Positions 44,796-57,117 are shown, counted from the stretch's first letter. The stretch is DNA of 64,000 nt from Leptodontidium sp. MPI-SDFR-AT-0119 (GCA_020726505.1 JAHLEZ010000009.1:1860001-1924000); one strand, 5' to 3'. The notes: a model not told the origin generated them from the sequence alone. A program made the numbers and translations.

Positions 44796-46317
44796 ACCTA
44801 CCCCTCGCCTAGCATCTCTGTTGAAACACCAGCGGCGGATTCTAATAAATATATTAATGCTCCAACACAGATAGCATTCGAAGCCCCCTCGTTTACAGTG
44901 CACAGCCCTTCATGCTCTGGTATGCCTTTCTCGACCTTTCCAAACTCGGCCTTTACGATTTTAAAACTCTCCTCGGAAGAAAAGCAGCAAGCGAACGTGA
45001 TGTCCCTGAGCTCACGGGCCGCTTTCAAAAGCTCGCAACCACCCTCCTTACACCTGCTAAGCTGAAGTTGATTGCTTCAGCTTTCTCTCTCACCCCACTG
45101 TTCCACCGGCTCTTCATACTCGAGATCAGCCTCGGAAACCAGACGACCGCCATTGCCAACCGCGGCCCTACTGGTCAATACGGCTGCCATTTGATGCTGG
45201 ACTATTTGAAGTTTTTTGAATGAATTTTGAATTAAATGAATCGAATCTTTTCCTTCCAAATTCAAGATCTTTGACTTCTAATTCACCAGATTCACTGGCT
45301 TTAAATTCAAATTCGAAAATTCATGAATAATTATGAGTACAAAAGTTAGAATATCACTCCAGCCCCGATATAGTATTATCGTCCCAAATTCCCATCAATG
45401 CATTGATTAGAGTTATGTCACGGGCTGTTTCTAGGCGGCGAAAGAACCTAATTGCGTTTTTGAGCCTTTCGGCACTCTTTGCAGTGCTTCTTGTCTCTTC
45501 TGTCACTTGTAAATATCCTCTCTAACTAAATCCATGGTATTATGCCTCTATCGGGCATGGTGTTGACTTCATTGAGTCAGTTGTGGACAGGAGGGACTTC
45601 GTCGCCGCCACCAGCAATTCCTACGGCTTCAATAGCATCAGTTTGAGGCCACATATTAAAATTATTGTAGAGGAGTCGCGATCCATGATGTGCTCAACAA
45701 TATCATCAGGCTCCCATAATATGATATTCTTGAAAGGGAGAATATCAAGGAAAATTTTCTCTTACGAGCTTCGCAGGAGGGCGAGGATTTGAAGTGTTTC
45801 TGCTACAAGAGAATGAAGCCGTACCCCGGACTCATCTCTCCAGATCTCTGAAGAGTCTTTCGGCGTCTACTTCAACAAAAGAAGCGGGAAAGAAGCAGGA
45901 ACCGCACCGCCTTCGCAGGCCCAGGTCATTTGTGTCTGTTGTCTTCATGCCGTTTGCGCACCAAATCGGGATCTTGATGGCTCCTTGCATCGGCTTCGGT
46001 GGGAGGCAATTTGAGCCATTAATCGATTTCAGAGGTGACAGGTTGCCGAGCTTTCACAAACCAGCTCCGAGTGGACTCTCTTCCACGAAGTCTTGCTCGC
46101 CGTTTCGTCTTCCCACTCCAAGCATCGGGCTCTATATATTTCCCGCTCCCAATAGCGTGCTGATAACCATGGATACGCCCAAAATGGCTCTGCTTCGAGA
46201 TCTTGTGATAGAGGAGGTGTCGCCCCATACCCGTAAGAAAATCATAAGGTCAGGAAACGGTGGTAGGAAGCGATCGTAATATAACTACAACGAAATATGA
46301 TGGGAAAATGTTGTCGC
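44796..46317. other. Decayed or intergenic stretch
   Basis: No gene could be named. 45222-45340 has AATTC/GAATT-rich inverted sequence like the 2040-2140 border, possibly another transposon footprint. Frames at 45583-46279 are Ser/Arg-rich without motifs. Confidence 0.45.
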
Positions 46318-47586
46318 TTATTGCAGAGCCCCGATAATTCTTGTAAGCCCCTCTAAGAGAGTTATCTTATCAACTGAAAAGACAAGCCTAAACCATCCAC
46401 TGCTTTCAGCTCCAAAGCTTCCTCCAGGAGCTATGAAGACTCTCTGTTGAAGCATTAGCTGCATTACTTGGTTCTCAGCTTGCAGCACCTCTTGTTCAGG
46501 GTGATTCCGAAGGTATGCCTCTCCAAGATTAGCCCATAAGAAGAACCCTGCATTTGATCCCTTTGCATAACATATATTGTGCTCCTCTGCCCAAGATGCA
46601 ATCAACTTATAATGCTCTGCGAGTTTCGCTCTGTTTTTGGCCAGGTAACTATCAACCCAAGTATCGTCTTCAAGGACGTTGGCAAAGGCGTGATCAGCGA
46701 GGGAAGAACACATGCTATACAGTGCGGCTGGAACAAGTGCATCATGCAACGGGGAATTGTTCTGGGAAATAATGCTTCCCATTCGAATGCCGTTGGATCC
46801 GAAATCTTTCGAGACTCCCCATACCACGTGTATAAGAGATGGATCAATGATGCCTCTCGGATCTATGGACAGACAAGAGGTAAAAGGCGTATCCTGTGAC
46901 TCGTCTTTCGTCCACGTCGACATGGCGTAGACCTCGTCGCTGATCAAGTGAAGTTGATGTTTCTGACAAAATTCCATGAGTCGAACCAATGTATCTTTTG
47001 GATAACAGCGCCCCAGGGGGTTATGCGGGTTGCAGAGAAGCATGCCAACAATGTTCTGTCCTTGTGATTTGGCTTCTTGTAGCGTGGCCTCGTACTGTCC
47101 GACCACATCCACGCAGAAAGGATCGATACCATGGCATGGCACCTGAACAACCTTTGTATCTACGCGAAGACCGAAGGTTGGAATGAAGGCGCGAAAGAAA
47201 GGCCTGCTAATGAGGAAGCCGTCCCCATTATCTCCAACTGCCCATGCAATATGTTCGATAGCCGCGCTGCAGCCGTTGGTAATGGTAATGTGAGTCGACT
47301 CAACCTCCCTGTGAGGATTGAAATTTCTGTTGAGGAAACGTGCAAGTGCAAGCTTTAACCGTTTTGATCCCGTTGTACCGTCACCGTAGGTAAAAGCTTG
47401 CGATCGAAGAGCGGTATTGTCGGTAATATGCTTCAAAAGCTCATCTTGCATAAGGACATTTTCTGCCATGCCCAGGCTTACGTAGCCTAAGGTGTTGGTA
47501 GCGCTCCAGAGGTTTGCCGTCACTTCCCACAGGAGCGATCCGGCTTTATTGGACGCTGTCGCTAGACCGCGCTTGGAAAGGTTCAT
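46318..47586 (-). CDS. ACC synthase-like aminotransferase (first copy)
   Basis: This 422-aa class I PLP enzyme is read from MNLSKRGLATASNKAGSLLW at 47586. Core motifs are LGMAENVLMQDELL, FTYGDGTTGSKRLKLALARFLN, TNGCSAAIEHIAWAV, LLCNPHNPLGRCYP, SDEVYAMSTW with the PLP Asp, the Schiff-base Lys260 in WGVSKDFGSNGIRMG, and GWFRLVFSV near the C-terminus. Fungal members of this ACC-synthase-like family are often in secondary-metabolite clusters, where they act on methionine- or homoserine-derived or other amino acids by elimination or transamination; ethylene precursor formation should not be assumed. No intron interrupts it. The open frame continues in frame upstream to 47976 through a half zinc cluster, described separately. 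A second family member lies at 62097-63741. Confidence 0.87.
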   Translation of the reverse strand: MNLSKRGLATASNKAGSLLWEVTANLWSATNTLGYVSLGMAENVLMQDELLKHITDNTALRSQAFTYGDGTTGSKRLKLALARFLNRNFNPHREVESTHITITNGCSAAIEHIAWAVGDNGDGFLISRPFFRAFIPTFGLRVDTKVVQVPCHGIDPFCVDVVGQYEATLQEAKSQGQNIVGMLLCNPHNPLGRCYPKDTLVRLMEFCQKHQLHLISDEVYAMSTWTKDESQDTPFTSCLSIDPRGIIDPSLIHVVWGVSKDFGSNGIRMGSIISQNNSPLHDALVPAALYSMCSSLADHAFANVLEDDTWVDSYLAKNRAKLAEHYKLIASWAEEHNICYAKGSNAGFFLWANLGEAYLRNHPEQEVLQAENQVMQLMLQQRVFIAPGGSFGAESSGWFRLVFSVDKITLLEGLTRIIGALQ

Positions 47587-47976
47587 GTTGACGAAACTGA
47601 TAGTGAGGGCAATGCATTGAGGACATCCACCGGTAGAGTAAGTCCTGGAATGAGAGACACCTTTATACTCTTGGAGCGAATCGGAAGTTTCCGGGGGAAT
47701 GGTGATATAATGTAAATCCCAATTATTGGCGATGTGGGGTCTCTTTGGACTCTCTGGGTAGCCGCGCATGAGAGTCATGGAATGGATACTCAGGCTTAGC
47801 TTCCTTGAAAGCTGTATGTTAACTGATTCTTTTGAACAGAGACTATATCCTGATCCACTCTCGTCACACTTAACTTTTCGGCGCTTGCAAGCTGTGCAAG
47901 CTGTGCAACCGTCGTGCGATCGAGGACGAGGACGACACGAGGACGACGTGAGGGGTATCATTAGGAATATCGACAT
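47587..47976 (-). other. In-frame half Zn2Cys6 extension upstream of the aminotransferase
   Basis: The 130 codons before 47586 stay open in the aminotransferase frame. They contain HDGCTACTACKRRKVKCDES, with Cys-x2-Cys-x6-Cys as in the first half of a Zn2Cys6 cluster; the expected second Cys-x2-Cys part is absent and only one further Cys follows. The rest has no aminotransferase resemblance. It is either the remnant of a regulator's first exon fused by deletion, or a real but unusual DNA-binding fusion. Confidence 0.5.
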
Positions 47977-48149
47977 TAATATGGCGCCAACTTCGTATCG
48001 TAGTGGATACTAAAGTGGAGGGATCATGTCATAGTTAGACAGGCCCTGTACCGAATACTGTCGGAAAAGGAGGGGTCTACTGTAAGAACGGAGATCGGAC
48101 CCTGTCGGCAACGGAGTTGGACTCGGCTAGGCCACCTTAATACAATTTA

Positions 48150-48860
48150 GCGCTCAAATTGGTTTTCCGGGTATAAGGATCTGCGACCAGTAGTCTTTCC
48201 CTGCTTGAGAGTTGCTGACGAAGCCAATGTCCAGCTTGCGCTCCGCCGTGGAACCTTGAACCGGCTTGTTGGGCTGTGCCAGTGGCCTTCGTCTAGTGAC
48301 CTTTGGCCTGTGATCCCCCGCAAACTCCGCCAGTTGCCAACACAAGTCCGCAAACCAGTCCAAGACATCATCCACTCCATCCTTTGCGATAGAGTGGATT
48401 TCCGCCTTCTCTGCACTTCTCGAAAACGGCCTTGGTTGCCGTTTGAAGATCTGCCACGCCACCAAGAAATGTCTCGTGGAAGTTGCAGAGCCCGACGTAC
48501 AGAGGACCGAGCTCCTCCTTTAGCACAACATCCACATACTTGCGATGTTCAGACGAATTCGCGAAGCTGTTCGCGTTACGCAGCCATGGGGTTTGTTGGA
48601 AGGAAGATGGTAAGGGTTGGGGAGGTGGGGTGGACTCGGTGACGGCGTTGTAGACTTGATCCCAGATGAGTGCATCGTCCTGATTGTCGGCGAGGGCCGC
48701 AGTCAAGAGAGGTTTGATACGGTCGAAGTGGAAGTTGTCGGAGGTGACGGCAGAAATAAGTTTCAGGAGATCGCTACTAAGGGTGTCATGACTTGTCTTT
48801 GACCGTAGGAAACGAATCGCAGGGAGAGTCAGTAGAGCGGAGAGGAGACCGATAGTGAGA
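48150..48860 (-). pseudogene. FunK1-type kinase-like N-terminal fragment
   Basis: Reading leftward, SSDLLKLISAVTSDNFHFDRIKPLL, ALIWDQVYNAVTES, TPWLRNANSFANSSEHRKYVD and VLKEELGPLYVGLCNFHETF make up the helical N-terminal region found in fungal FunK1 kinase-like proteins. It is followed after a frame change near 48370 by DDVLDWFADLCWQLAEF and RRRPLAQPNKPVQGSTAERK-LDIGFV. The kinase domain that should follow is missing, so the gene is truncated at about 48150. Such proteins are expanded in fungi and their cellular role is unsettled. The family call rests on the PNKP-x-G-S-T-AERKLD-GFV block. Confidence 0.6.
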
Positions 48861-49169
48861 GTCTGGATATCTGTATGCGAATTAGACAGGAAGGAGGTAA
48901 CGCCCATCCCTGCGTGCCGGAAAACCCTACGTGCCGGAAAAAATGATAGGTACTTTGACTTCAAGAACTGTATATTCTGTACAAATCTCAATATCCCTTG
49001 AAATTTCTTGTAGGTTATGTTCCGTGGTCACTCCTAAACACCCAGATCCCTCAGTATTGAAAAAAGGACCTTATCATTGTCGCCGTCACGACTGAACTGT
49101 ACAGAGTCTCTTTTGCAGCATTATAGAGTTCTTCTACTATAAGTCAACCACTGAGCTTATGCCATCTCT

Positions 49170-50060
49170 AATACTTATGAAAGGATCTTATCTAAGCTCG
49201 ATGGCTTCATCACAAAGGATCGGTACTTCGGATCATAGCGACTGACAATTTCGGTTAGTGTAAATACGCTGTGTTGCGCTCTGTGTGTGGGGTCAACCCT
49301 CAACTCACCGCCCGGGGCAGAAACTACAGGCCGAGAGCAAGTACTGTGAGTCATCGTCAGTCTGTGCAAAATTACAATCGCTGCTGTAGCTCGGATGTGT
49401 TCCCAAAGTCTTTATTCCAAACCATTCACCAGCTGCTTGACTTGCGTCCTTTGGCACGTCCAATTGGCACGATCAATCGACTTTCTTTTACACTTTTTTC
49501 CTCCTTCGGAGCTGGCAACACAATAGTTCTAAGATGGCCTCGTCAACACAGACTTTACAGGCATCAAAACAGTCTTTAGTTCACGCTCATATAGTGAAGA
49601 AACATTGTTGAGAATTCTTGCGTAAGTTGCGTCCAGGGTTTTCGGCAGGTTGTTCAGTTCTTTCCGGATGCTGGGGAGTTTGAGGTATTTTCGAAGCTCT
49701 GAAAGTTGGCATACCACCCAGCGAAACCTGAGAAGAGGTTAGGAGTTGCTCTTCCATATAAGAGAATGTAACACCCACATTCCGTTAGTATCGTTCGTCA
49801 ACTTGTCCTCAATTTCCTTCTTCACACTGTCAGGCCATCTCTTGAGTCGTGCATCTGTTCCCAAGCAGGAACGAATGTGACATCGAATATCCTTGTCTAC
49901 TAAAGCTGACTGCACGTCAAGATTGATATCACAAAGAGCTTCCATCTCCCGAGGAATGTCAGCCTCCGGACGACTCGCGACAAATATGTTCAGGGCCGCG
50001 GAGGTTGAGGTTTTTATCTCTCTCAGAGCTTCAAGAACTAGACCACGCTCCTAGAGGTTA
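49170..50060 (-). pseudogene. NACHT/ankyrin STAND receptor fragment
   Basis: The blocks EALREIKTSTSAALNIFVASR, PEADIPREMEALCDINLDVQ, HIRSCLGTDARLKRWPDSVKKEIEDKL and TNDTNGM belong to the region just after the NACHT ATPase of fungal NLR-like proteins. They are followed across a frame break by FRWVVCQLSELRKYLKLPSIRKEL and LPKTLDATYARILNNV. The P-loop and the C-terminal repeats are missing. The frame is broken at about 49735 and again near 49560. Related intact proteins act in nonself recognition and heterokaryon incompatibility. Its neighbour is a FunK1 remnant. Confidence 0.65.
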
Positions 50061-50283
50061 AATCCCGGCGGCAGACGAGCAAAAGGTGAGAAGTAAGGCG
50101 AAAAGTCTTGGATATCTCTTAGTAAAAACCAAGGTAAAACTTAGTATAAAACTAGTGTGATAGCAAGCTATCAATACACCTGGCCCCATGGATCTGCTCA
50201 CCCCTTACTCTAGATATCTTAGTGAATATTTTAGTGGGAATCACGTCGGGATTAGGGGATATCTGTTAATAGGAGTGACCATC

Positions 50284-52871
50284 TAGCATTTGTTCAGTGG
50301 ACATCCAACATTACTACCGTATTTCAAGCCACTGACACCGGCCAGTTGAATGATTGCATTTACGACTCCCCCGATTCCCTCACCTGCGATCATACCAGCA
50401 GCTAGCGCATAGATACTAACGTAGAAAAAGTAATCAGCACGAATATTCCAGAAAAACGCTCATCGCCGCTTAAAGAACGAATTCTCTTGCATGTTCTAGA
50501 AGAAGGGGCATACTGTAGGTGTTTAAAAACAATCGAACACTTACTACATATTTGCCGAGACAGGGTACTTTTTCATCCAAAAATAAGCAAACGTTGCTCC
50601 TATAGCGATAGCCTGTATTTTCTTTTAGCGCCAGCGTTCTTTTATGGAGTCAAGAATAATAGTTGTGGAATTACTCACAATGTTGTAGCACGTGGCTGGA
50701 AGAATCATGGAGAGGCCCACGACTGACATATTTGGAACGTATGGGACATATTTTGCTCTGGATCCTACAAGGTAGAAATGACGGATCACTACCAGAACGA
50801 TCGAGAATATCCCAAGAACTATAGCACATATACCAGATTCCAGAGGTATCGGCAGAGTAGGGCTAGTAACTGCAATAGCAATTGACTTCCATGCACTGGC
50901 TGCCGGAACAGCAAATCCGCAGGTGTCGATGGTGGTGTCGAGAATGCATGGATATGCTTTGGTGAACAGGATGAATACAGCAGGAGAAAGGAAGATGGCG
51001 AAAATGTTGCCAAGAATCTGTGCAATAAATTGCTGAACGATTGGCGTGCCGAGCAGGAAGCCAACACGAAAGTCGGCCATCAACTCAGTAGCGGCATACG
51101 CTGCACCGCCTGCAATCTGGGCTCCAGATATGTTGATTCGCTGTGCAGTCGGAATAGTGTAATGTCCCTTTGTAACACCAGCAAGAATAAGCTGGGTGGC
51201 TTTGCTGATGGCTGTGGTGGGTACATTGTCGATGACACCAGCAACCTGAATCGATAGAAATGATAGTATGACTCCAAAAAGCAAGGAAACAATCGAAGTT
51301 TGGATATCCATCTGGTACTGAAGTGACAAAATCACGCAGGTGAGAACAGCGATGACGATGGTCTCAGGAGCCCACATCCACCAAAGAATTTTCTCTCCTT
51401 CCCCATTGAGCCTGACCGACGTGAAGGGTGAGAAGTTCAAGCGCTTTTCACGGATACCTGCGATAGACTCCTTGACACTCTTAACACCAGTCATAAACCC
51501 GCGACCAATGATTCTGTATTGGACAAAGAGTTCGGCAAGAGATGCACACAGCATGATCATGATCCCCGGCCATAACAACCAATATCGAGGAGACGGCTTG
51601 TTGATCAAATCTTTCGACACAAGTGATGTGTAGATCGTGTAGCTGGCCCATTTCGTGCCGACAAAGGGCTTGAGACCAACGGCAAGTCCCTGGTGTACCA
51701 GAGCTGGCCCAATAATACCCCAAGCGAGCACCGCACCGAGGAGGTACGAGTAGGCAACGTTGAGACCAACCAGCATTCCTGTTCCCAAGAAAGCTGGGGT
51801 CCACTCTATGAACCAACCCCAGCTTTCAGCGGCCAAAGCTGCATTGTGATATTTTCCCCAAACAAAAATCCTTCTCTGGTCAGCAGAACTTCTAATGGGT
51901 GTGATTTTAAGCTGGTTGGAGACAAACCATGTGAAGACGTGCCAATCCCAGATGATCCCATTCGCATATTGAGAGACAACTCTGAGGACTAAAGCCACAA
52001 CGAACGCATAGCAGAGCGCTCTCACTTTCTTCTTTGCCTCATCTGAACCACCCGCTGTTGTGTGAATGGCTCGGATGGTCAGGGCCACGGCGGTTGCTAT
52101 TTCTGGTCAGACTTGCAGATATTTCAACCAAGAAGGGACCTACCCGACGGGAAAGTCAGGTTCATTTCTCGCGCCACTGACTTCACGAAGAAGTTTCTCA
52201 TCGGTGCCGAGAATGCAAGACCGTAATAGGCAGACACTGCAGCAAATGTGACCAGCTTCCAATAGTTGTTCTGCGGAGAACCTTCCATGAGGCCTAGCTG
52301 GTAAAGTGCTGGGATGCCAGAGATGAAGATGAAGCTCAAGCCGCCGGCGGTTGCTGCTGATGTCTGAAAGATGGCATTCTCTCTGGGACCGAAGTACCCT
52401 CCTAATATTGGAAAGTGCTCCGGCACGGCTTTGGAAATCGATTTGAGAATGATAAATCCCAGAAGGGATCCGAACAAGCCAGCTCCGAACCCAAACGCTG
52501 TTTTTAAGCCTACGATTTGTCAGTGTCTAGAAAATGATGAGCAAACTTACAAAGGGGAAAAACTTACCCATATAAGTGTTTGAAGCGGTAACAAGACAGC
52601 CCAGAAGAGATCCCACAATAACTGCGCGGAACGTTAAAACTCGAGGATTCTCTTGAATCTCTCCAGGCTGGGGCGGAAATGGTTCGAAAAGGTCAAGAAT
52701 TTCATGGCCTGCACTGTCAATCTTGATCGATATCGAGTCTGCAGTGTCCTCCGCCTTGGGTTGTATTTCGACATCCATTTGGAGGGGTGGACTTTTTTCA
52801 TGCATCTCCTCGCTGCTAGCAGAGGCGACAACCTTTCCAGCCTGGATATCGATTGCAGAATTGTTCGCCAT
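50284..52871 (-). CDS. OPT-family oligopeptide transporter
   Basis: The protein starts at MANNSAIDIQAGK (52871; an in-frame Met at 52919 is possible) with an acidic cytosolic tail, then about 14-16 membrane segments, roughly 780 aa. Blocks include NPRVLTFRAVIVGSLLGCLV, LGGYFGPRENAIFQTSAATAGG, FPSG-joined-to-ATAVALTIRAIH, GAAYAATELMADFRVGFLLG and YVPNMSVVGL. Confirmed splices join SNTYMG to LKTAFGFG and FPSG to ATAVAL. Downstream exons (from 50690 leftward) give AIGATFAYFWMKKYPVSANM and then YFFYVSIYALAAGMIAGEGIGGVVNAI, ending KYGSNVGCPLNKC. The splice just before the last block was not resolved. OPT carriers import small peptides, or metal-chelate peptides, with protons. Its place beside three secreted carboxypeptidases suggests peptide substrates. 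Confidence 0.87.
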
Positions 52872-53531
52872 TGTCGGCGTTTGAGCAGAATGTATCAAAT
52901 ACTTCTTGATGTGCCTCAACCTACTTGTCCACTCGCTTTATACCTCCTGGGAGTCCTCTTGATGAACAGGTCTTATCTTGCAGTGGCGCAAGCCGTTGCC
53001 CTCGTGGAACTTTACCCCTCACTGGGCCGCCTGGCTGTTAGATAAGGATAGATAGGAGAAAGCGAGCCTCTTACGGCGCGAGTACTGGTTCTTGCATCGG
53101 GTAGTCTTCGTTCGCCTGATCCCCTCATTTTCGGTCATATCGCAAGAACTTTAGCTAGCGTTGAGGAAAACGACCTCCCAATGCGGTCCTCCAGTGCGCC
53201 CAAGCTAAGCGAGAACTTAGCCCAGCAGGTTCCACTCCGTGAGCCGGAGGCGGGGCGCCTTGACTCAGCTTAACATTGGCTCTGACAGCAATCTTCCGAT
53301 ACAATGAGACCTGTCGAGATTTTCGGCCATATTTCTTATCTAACGGGCCATTGCTTTGAAATAAAAGGGCGGGTTTACTATCCCGCTATCCCCTTGTTCA
53401 AGTATCACTCCTTGGCAGCTGCCCGCCCCTAGAATTGTTCCAATTGATGAGGCACAAAGTCCGACACCTTTTTATCTATCGAACTCCTGTATTGCTTCTT
53501 ACCAAAGGAAAACCTTCTTCCAAAAAACACG
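52872..53531. other. Divergent promoter region, OPT and carboxypeptidase 1
   Basis: No gene is visible. The 660 bp separate two divergently read genes, so shared control is possible. No clear paired CGG site for a Zn2Cys6 protein stands out by eye. Confidence 0.5.
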
Positions 53532-55107
53532 ATGAAGGCGCTCTTCCGTTCGGCAGTAATTACTGCTGCTAGCCTCCAATGTGCTGCCTTACAGATTTTC
53601 AATCTCGATCCGAAACCTGAAAGCAAAATCTTCACTCATGAGAGCCTTCCTGGTCATTATTTACGCCTTCAAGGTACGAACGAAAGTGTATGTAGCGGTG
53701 GCAACGGCACTGCTGGATATCTCGACATCGGTAGGTCGGCCTTCACCAAAACCAAAAATAAACCCTGTTTGACACCATTATATCTAGACAAAGGGGACAA
53801 ACATATCTTCTTCTGGGCCTTCGAAAGTAGAAATAAGCCTTTGAGTGAGCCTGTTATTCTATGGTTGACCGGGTATGTTACGAGGTCAGAAGTCAGATTG
53901 TCTTCATCTCAAACTTCTGTAGTGGACCTGGCTGCTCCGGAACAGGAGCCGGAGCATTGGTAGAACTTGGTCCTTGTCGAATCGAGACTGAAAATACCAC
54001 TGTCAGTAATCCATATTCATGGAATAACAATGCCACAGTCATATTTATCGAGTCTGTATACTCCATCCAAAGAAGACTAGACTTTGCGCTAAGCCAAACA
54101 GTCAACCGTTGAACGTCGGCTTCTCTTACTCGTCACAACCAATCACAAACCTGCACGATGCCACGGTTGACACTCATAATTTTCTGCTACTCCTCTTCGC
54201 AGCTTTCCCGATCTTGCAAACCCTCCCGTTCTATATCTCAGGGGAGTCGTACGGTGGAAGTTGGGTTCCAAGCCTTGCTACCCAGATAGTAGACTCTCAG
54301 TCAGGGCCTTTCGGGACTCTTGCTCAGCAAGCGCTCTCGCCTCCGCCTGCCCGTATCAGCCTCAAAGGAATATCTTTGGGCAATGCGGCACTCTCAGATC
54401 TGGACCAGTGGAAAGGCTTCTATCCAACAGGTTGTTCTGGCGCCGCGCCTCTGTTTAATTCATCAGTATGCGAGAAAATGGCCGAACACCAACCACGCTG
54501 CGATCGTCTACTCTCGTCGTGTGGTGTTTCAAGCCAGGATCCTATCATTTGTCAAGCTGCCTTGGACTTCTGTCGCGAAACCAGCGTCTACGCCATATTA
54601 GATACTGGCTTAAACCCATATGATTTCAGGAAGCGTTGTGAAGGGCCAATGTGCTACAGGATCATTGACACAGCAACCGCGTATCTGAACAACGCCAAAA
54701 TACAAGAGCAGCTCGGTGTTGGTTCAGGGTTCAACTTTGTACAGTGCAACTCAGATATCTCAAGAGACTTCATAGCGGCAGGAGATCAAAATCGTCCAAG
54801 TGCAAAACTGGTAGGTAGACTCCTCGATCATGGTTTGAAAGTTCTGGTTTATGTGGGCAACCAAGATTGGCTTTGCAACGCCGCAGGAGTTAGGTCAGGG
54901 GTGCATGAGCTTGCTTGGAACGGTCAAAGTGTTTTTCGGGTGCAGGAGGAGCAGGCTTGGTTGGTTGATGGTAAAGTGGCTGGAAGCATGAAAGTGGTGG
55001 GCGATCTGTCGTTCGTCGAGGTGTTTGATGCAGGACATATGGTGCCACTGGACAAGGGGCACGAAGCTAGCGTTTTATTAAATACTTGGATCAACCAGGA
55101 TCTATGA
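53532..55107 (+). CDS. Secreted serine carboxypeptidase S10, copy 1
   Basis: Exons 53532-53730, 53788-53872, 53923-54051 and 54102-55107 give 472 aa. The phases join to produce [21 protein letters not shown] and [14 protein letters not shown], so the gene is intact. The N-terminal 21 or so residues are a signal peptide. The triad is Ser187 in [12 protein letters not shown], Asp393 in [10 protein letters not shown] and His450 in [11 protein letters not shown]. The oxyanion and substrate-binding GGPGCS is present and there are several N-glycosylation sites and paired Cys. It removes C-terminal amino acids from peptides in the vacuole or outside the cell, probably at acid pH. The [10 protein letters not shown] variation suggests a diverged substrate pocket. 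Next comes copy 2 in the opposite direction (convergent). Confidence 0.92.
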
Positions 55108-55522
55108 AGAGACCTACGTAGAATACTTATTTCTTGTACATGAAGATAAGCTTTAAGATTAGAATGTTATTATTTGTCTAAGATTTTGACAAGATGTCGT
55201 TTTGGTGGAAACTCAGGTGAAGAGCCTTGTCCCGTACTTGCAAGAACGTCACAGATTATCGACTACTTTTGGTTAAGAGGCAATTTTCGGCGATACGGAC
55301 CACTGTGTCGGATTTTTCGAAAAGTCTTGAGGAAGGAGATCGAGATCAAAGATAGTTTAAGAAGCACTTGGTTTAAATTGTACTGGATTTAGGCCCACAT
55401 ATGTGATTGAGAAACCTGGATGGTGACTTTGATTATTTCTATCTGTATGAAGTTGATGCGATGATGTAGATCAATTTAGACAAGTTTTCTCTAATTGCTA
55501 CATGACTTAGAGAAAATTCTAT
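55108..55522. other. Intergenic between convergent carboxypeptidase genes
   Basis: AT-leaning 3' flanks of the two genes. No gene or clear hairpin is visible. Confidence 0.5.
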
Positions 55523-57117
55523 CTACTGCTGGTGATGGAAAAGCTTCCCCTGACTTGGAATATGAAGGAAGTCGATGTTTCTCTCACTATCCAATCTTCT
55601 GATTTTACCCAGCCATGCCACAACGAGATTGAGACCTGATTCCGGCTGATCAAGCGCAAACTGGTCACAATTAGTACCTATTACGATGATCGGTAGTGTT
55701 TTGGGCAAAACTTACTAGATGCCCACCTCCCTTGAGTTCTATCAGGTCCAGCCCAGGCACTGCCTTGGTTATGCCTGCAGACTCTCCTTCATTTATCGCC
55801 CATGGCAAGTCTTTCATCTTCTGCGCCCGGAACTCTGCCCTCTTGCCCCATTTTACGTTCTCAAGCATTCTTCGAACCCCGATCGGATTGCATACGAAGT
55901 CATTCACCCCAACATAGTACAGAACCTCTACACTAGGATTCTCCAGTACTTTGATCAGTGCTGGAACACTGGAAATAAAAAAGTCTCCAGACTCAATGTA
56001 TCGTGACTGAATGACTTTACTTGTCATATCCCAATGCTTCGTGTCGTTGATCATCTCAGTCTTCAATTCAAAGGCATCCCTTACTTCTGGAGAGTCCATG
56101 AAAATTCCAACGCTGTCCACAATTGGGTAACAGTCACCCGGCGGACAGGTGTTGTTCCGGTTGTATCTGTCCACGGCTTTTCGCTCCACCACATCGTACA
56201 AATTCTCTTGGCAATACATGCCTGCAGCAATGCAAATTATCTCATCTGGATTGCTTTGACACTGTTCGTAGAGTATCTCACATCTGCTGGCAGCAACGGC
56301 CATGGCGGAACAGTCGGTGGCATTGAAAATAGGCGCCAAACCGTTGTGCTCGCCACATCCAGTATCGTACAGCGAAGGCCACTGCTCCCCCATATTCGAC
56401 AAGCCATTGCCAATCATGAGGGACCGAAGTGGAAGACGAGATGGCTCTGGAACACGTGAATTGTAGTCTAGGATTGCTGCTGCATATTCCGGAACATATC
56501 TGCCGGCGTAGGACTCTCCCGCCAAGTGGACAGGCATGCCATTAAGTTCGGGAAATGCATCTGGGAGAAGTCGAAGGACGCGTATAAAGTCTAAAGCTGA
56601 TTCCTCGCTCCGTCGGGGGTATGAGGTAAGGTTGGTAGGCTCATCAACATATGAATAACCAACTCCGACAGGCTGGTCGATGTAGATGACGTTGTATGCA
56701 GATGTCCATGAGTATGGGTTGAACTCTGTGTTGTTGCCATCGGCTGAAACCAAACACGGGCCATGCTCTGCCAACATTCCAACAAGTGATGAACCACCAG
56801 GGCCGCCTTGTAACCAAACCATCAGAGGGGCTTCAATATTGTTGCGAGCTGGGTGATACCCTAGAATATGAGATGTGAGTCAGGTCTTCAAACACAGTAT
56901 TCTTCTTACGGTTGATCCTACAATAGAATATGTGTTTTTCACCAATATCTGCCCATCCTACGATGTGTTTTTGGCCGCCATTACAGATCTCGCCATCCGC
57001 AAACTCTTTGTATCGTATGGAATCATCGGTGTTATACCGAGAAGCAACAGTGACAAATGATCCTATCACCGCTGAGAAAAAACACGAGACAGCTGCCAGA
57101 TGAAAAAACTGTCGCAT
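55523..57117 (-). CDS. Secreted serine carboxypeptidase S10, copy 2
   Basis: Exons 57117-56922, 56860-55716 and 55660-55523 code 492 aa. The first intron joins to HIFYWYHPARNNIEAPLMVWLQ; the second replaces an apparent stop with GGGHLFALDQPESGLNLV. A signal peptide starts MRQFFHLAAVSCFFSAVIG. Catalytic residues are Ser182 in AGESYAGRYVPEY, Asp386 in YVGVNDFVCN and His446 in LKGGGHLFALDQP, with GGPGGSSLVG as the oxyanion loop. Multiple Cys (CEILYEQC, CIAAGMYC, CPPGDC) fit the disulfide pattern of the family. It is an exopeptidase expected in the secretory route or outside the cell. It is most like carboxypeptidase Y/KEX1-type S10 enzymes but has no C-terminal membrane anchor. It is read divergently from copy 3. 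Confidence 0.93.

Noticed and set aside
50487..50726. Plus-strand frame over the OPT 3' exons
   Set aside because: It overlaps the conserved OPT exon AIGATFAYFWMKKYPVSANM read on the minus strand and is a shadow.
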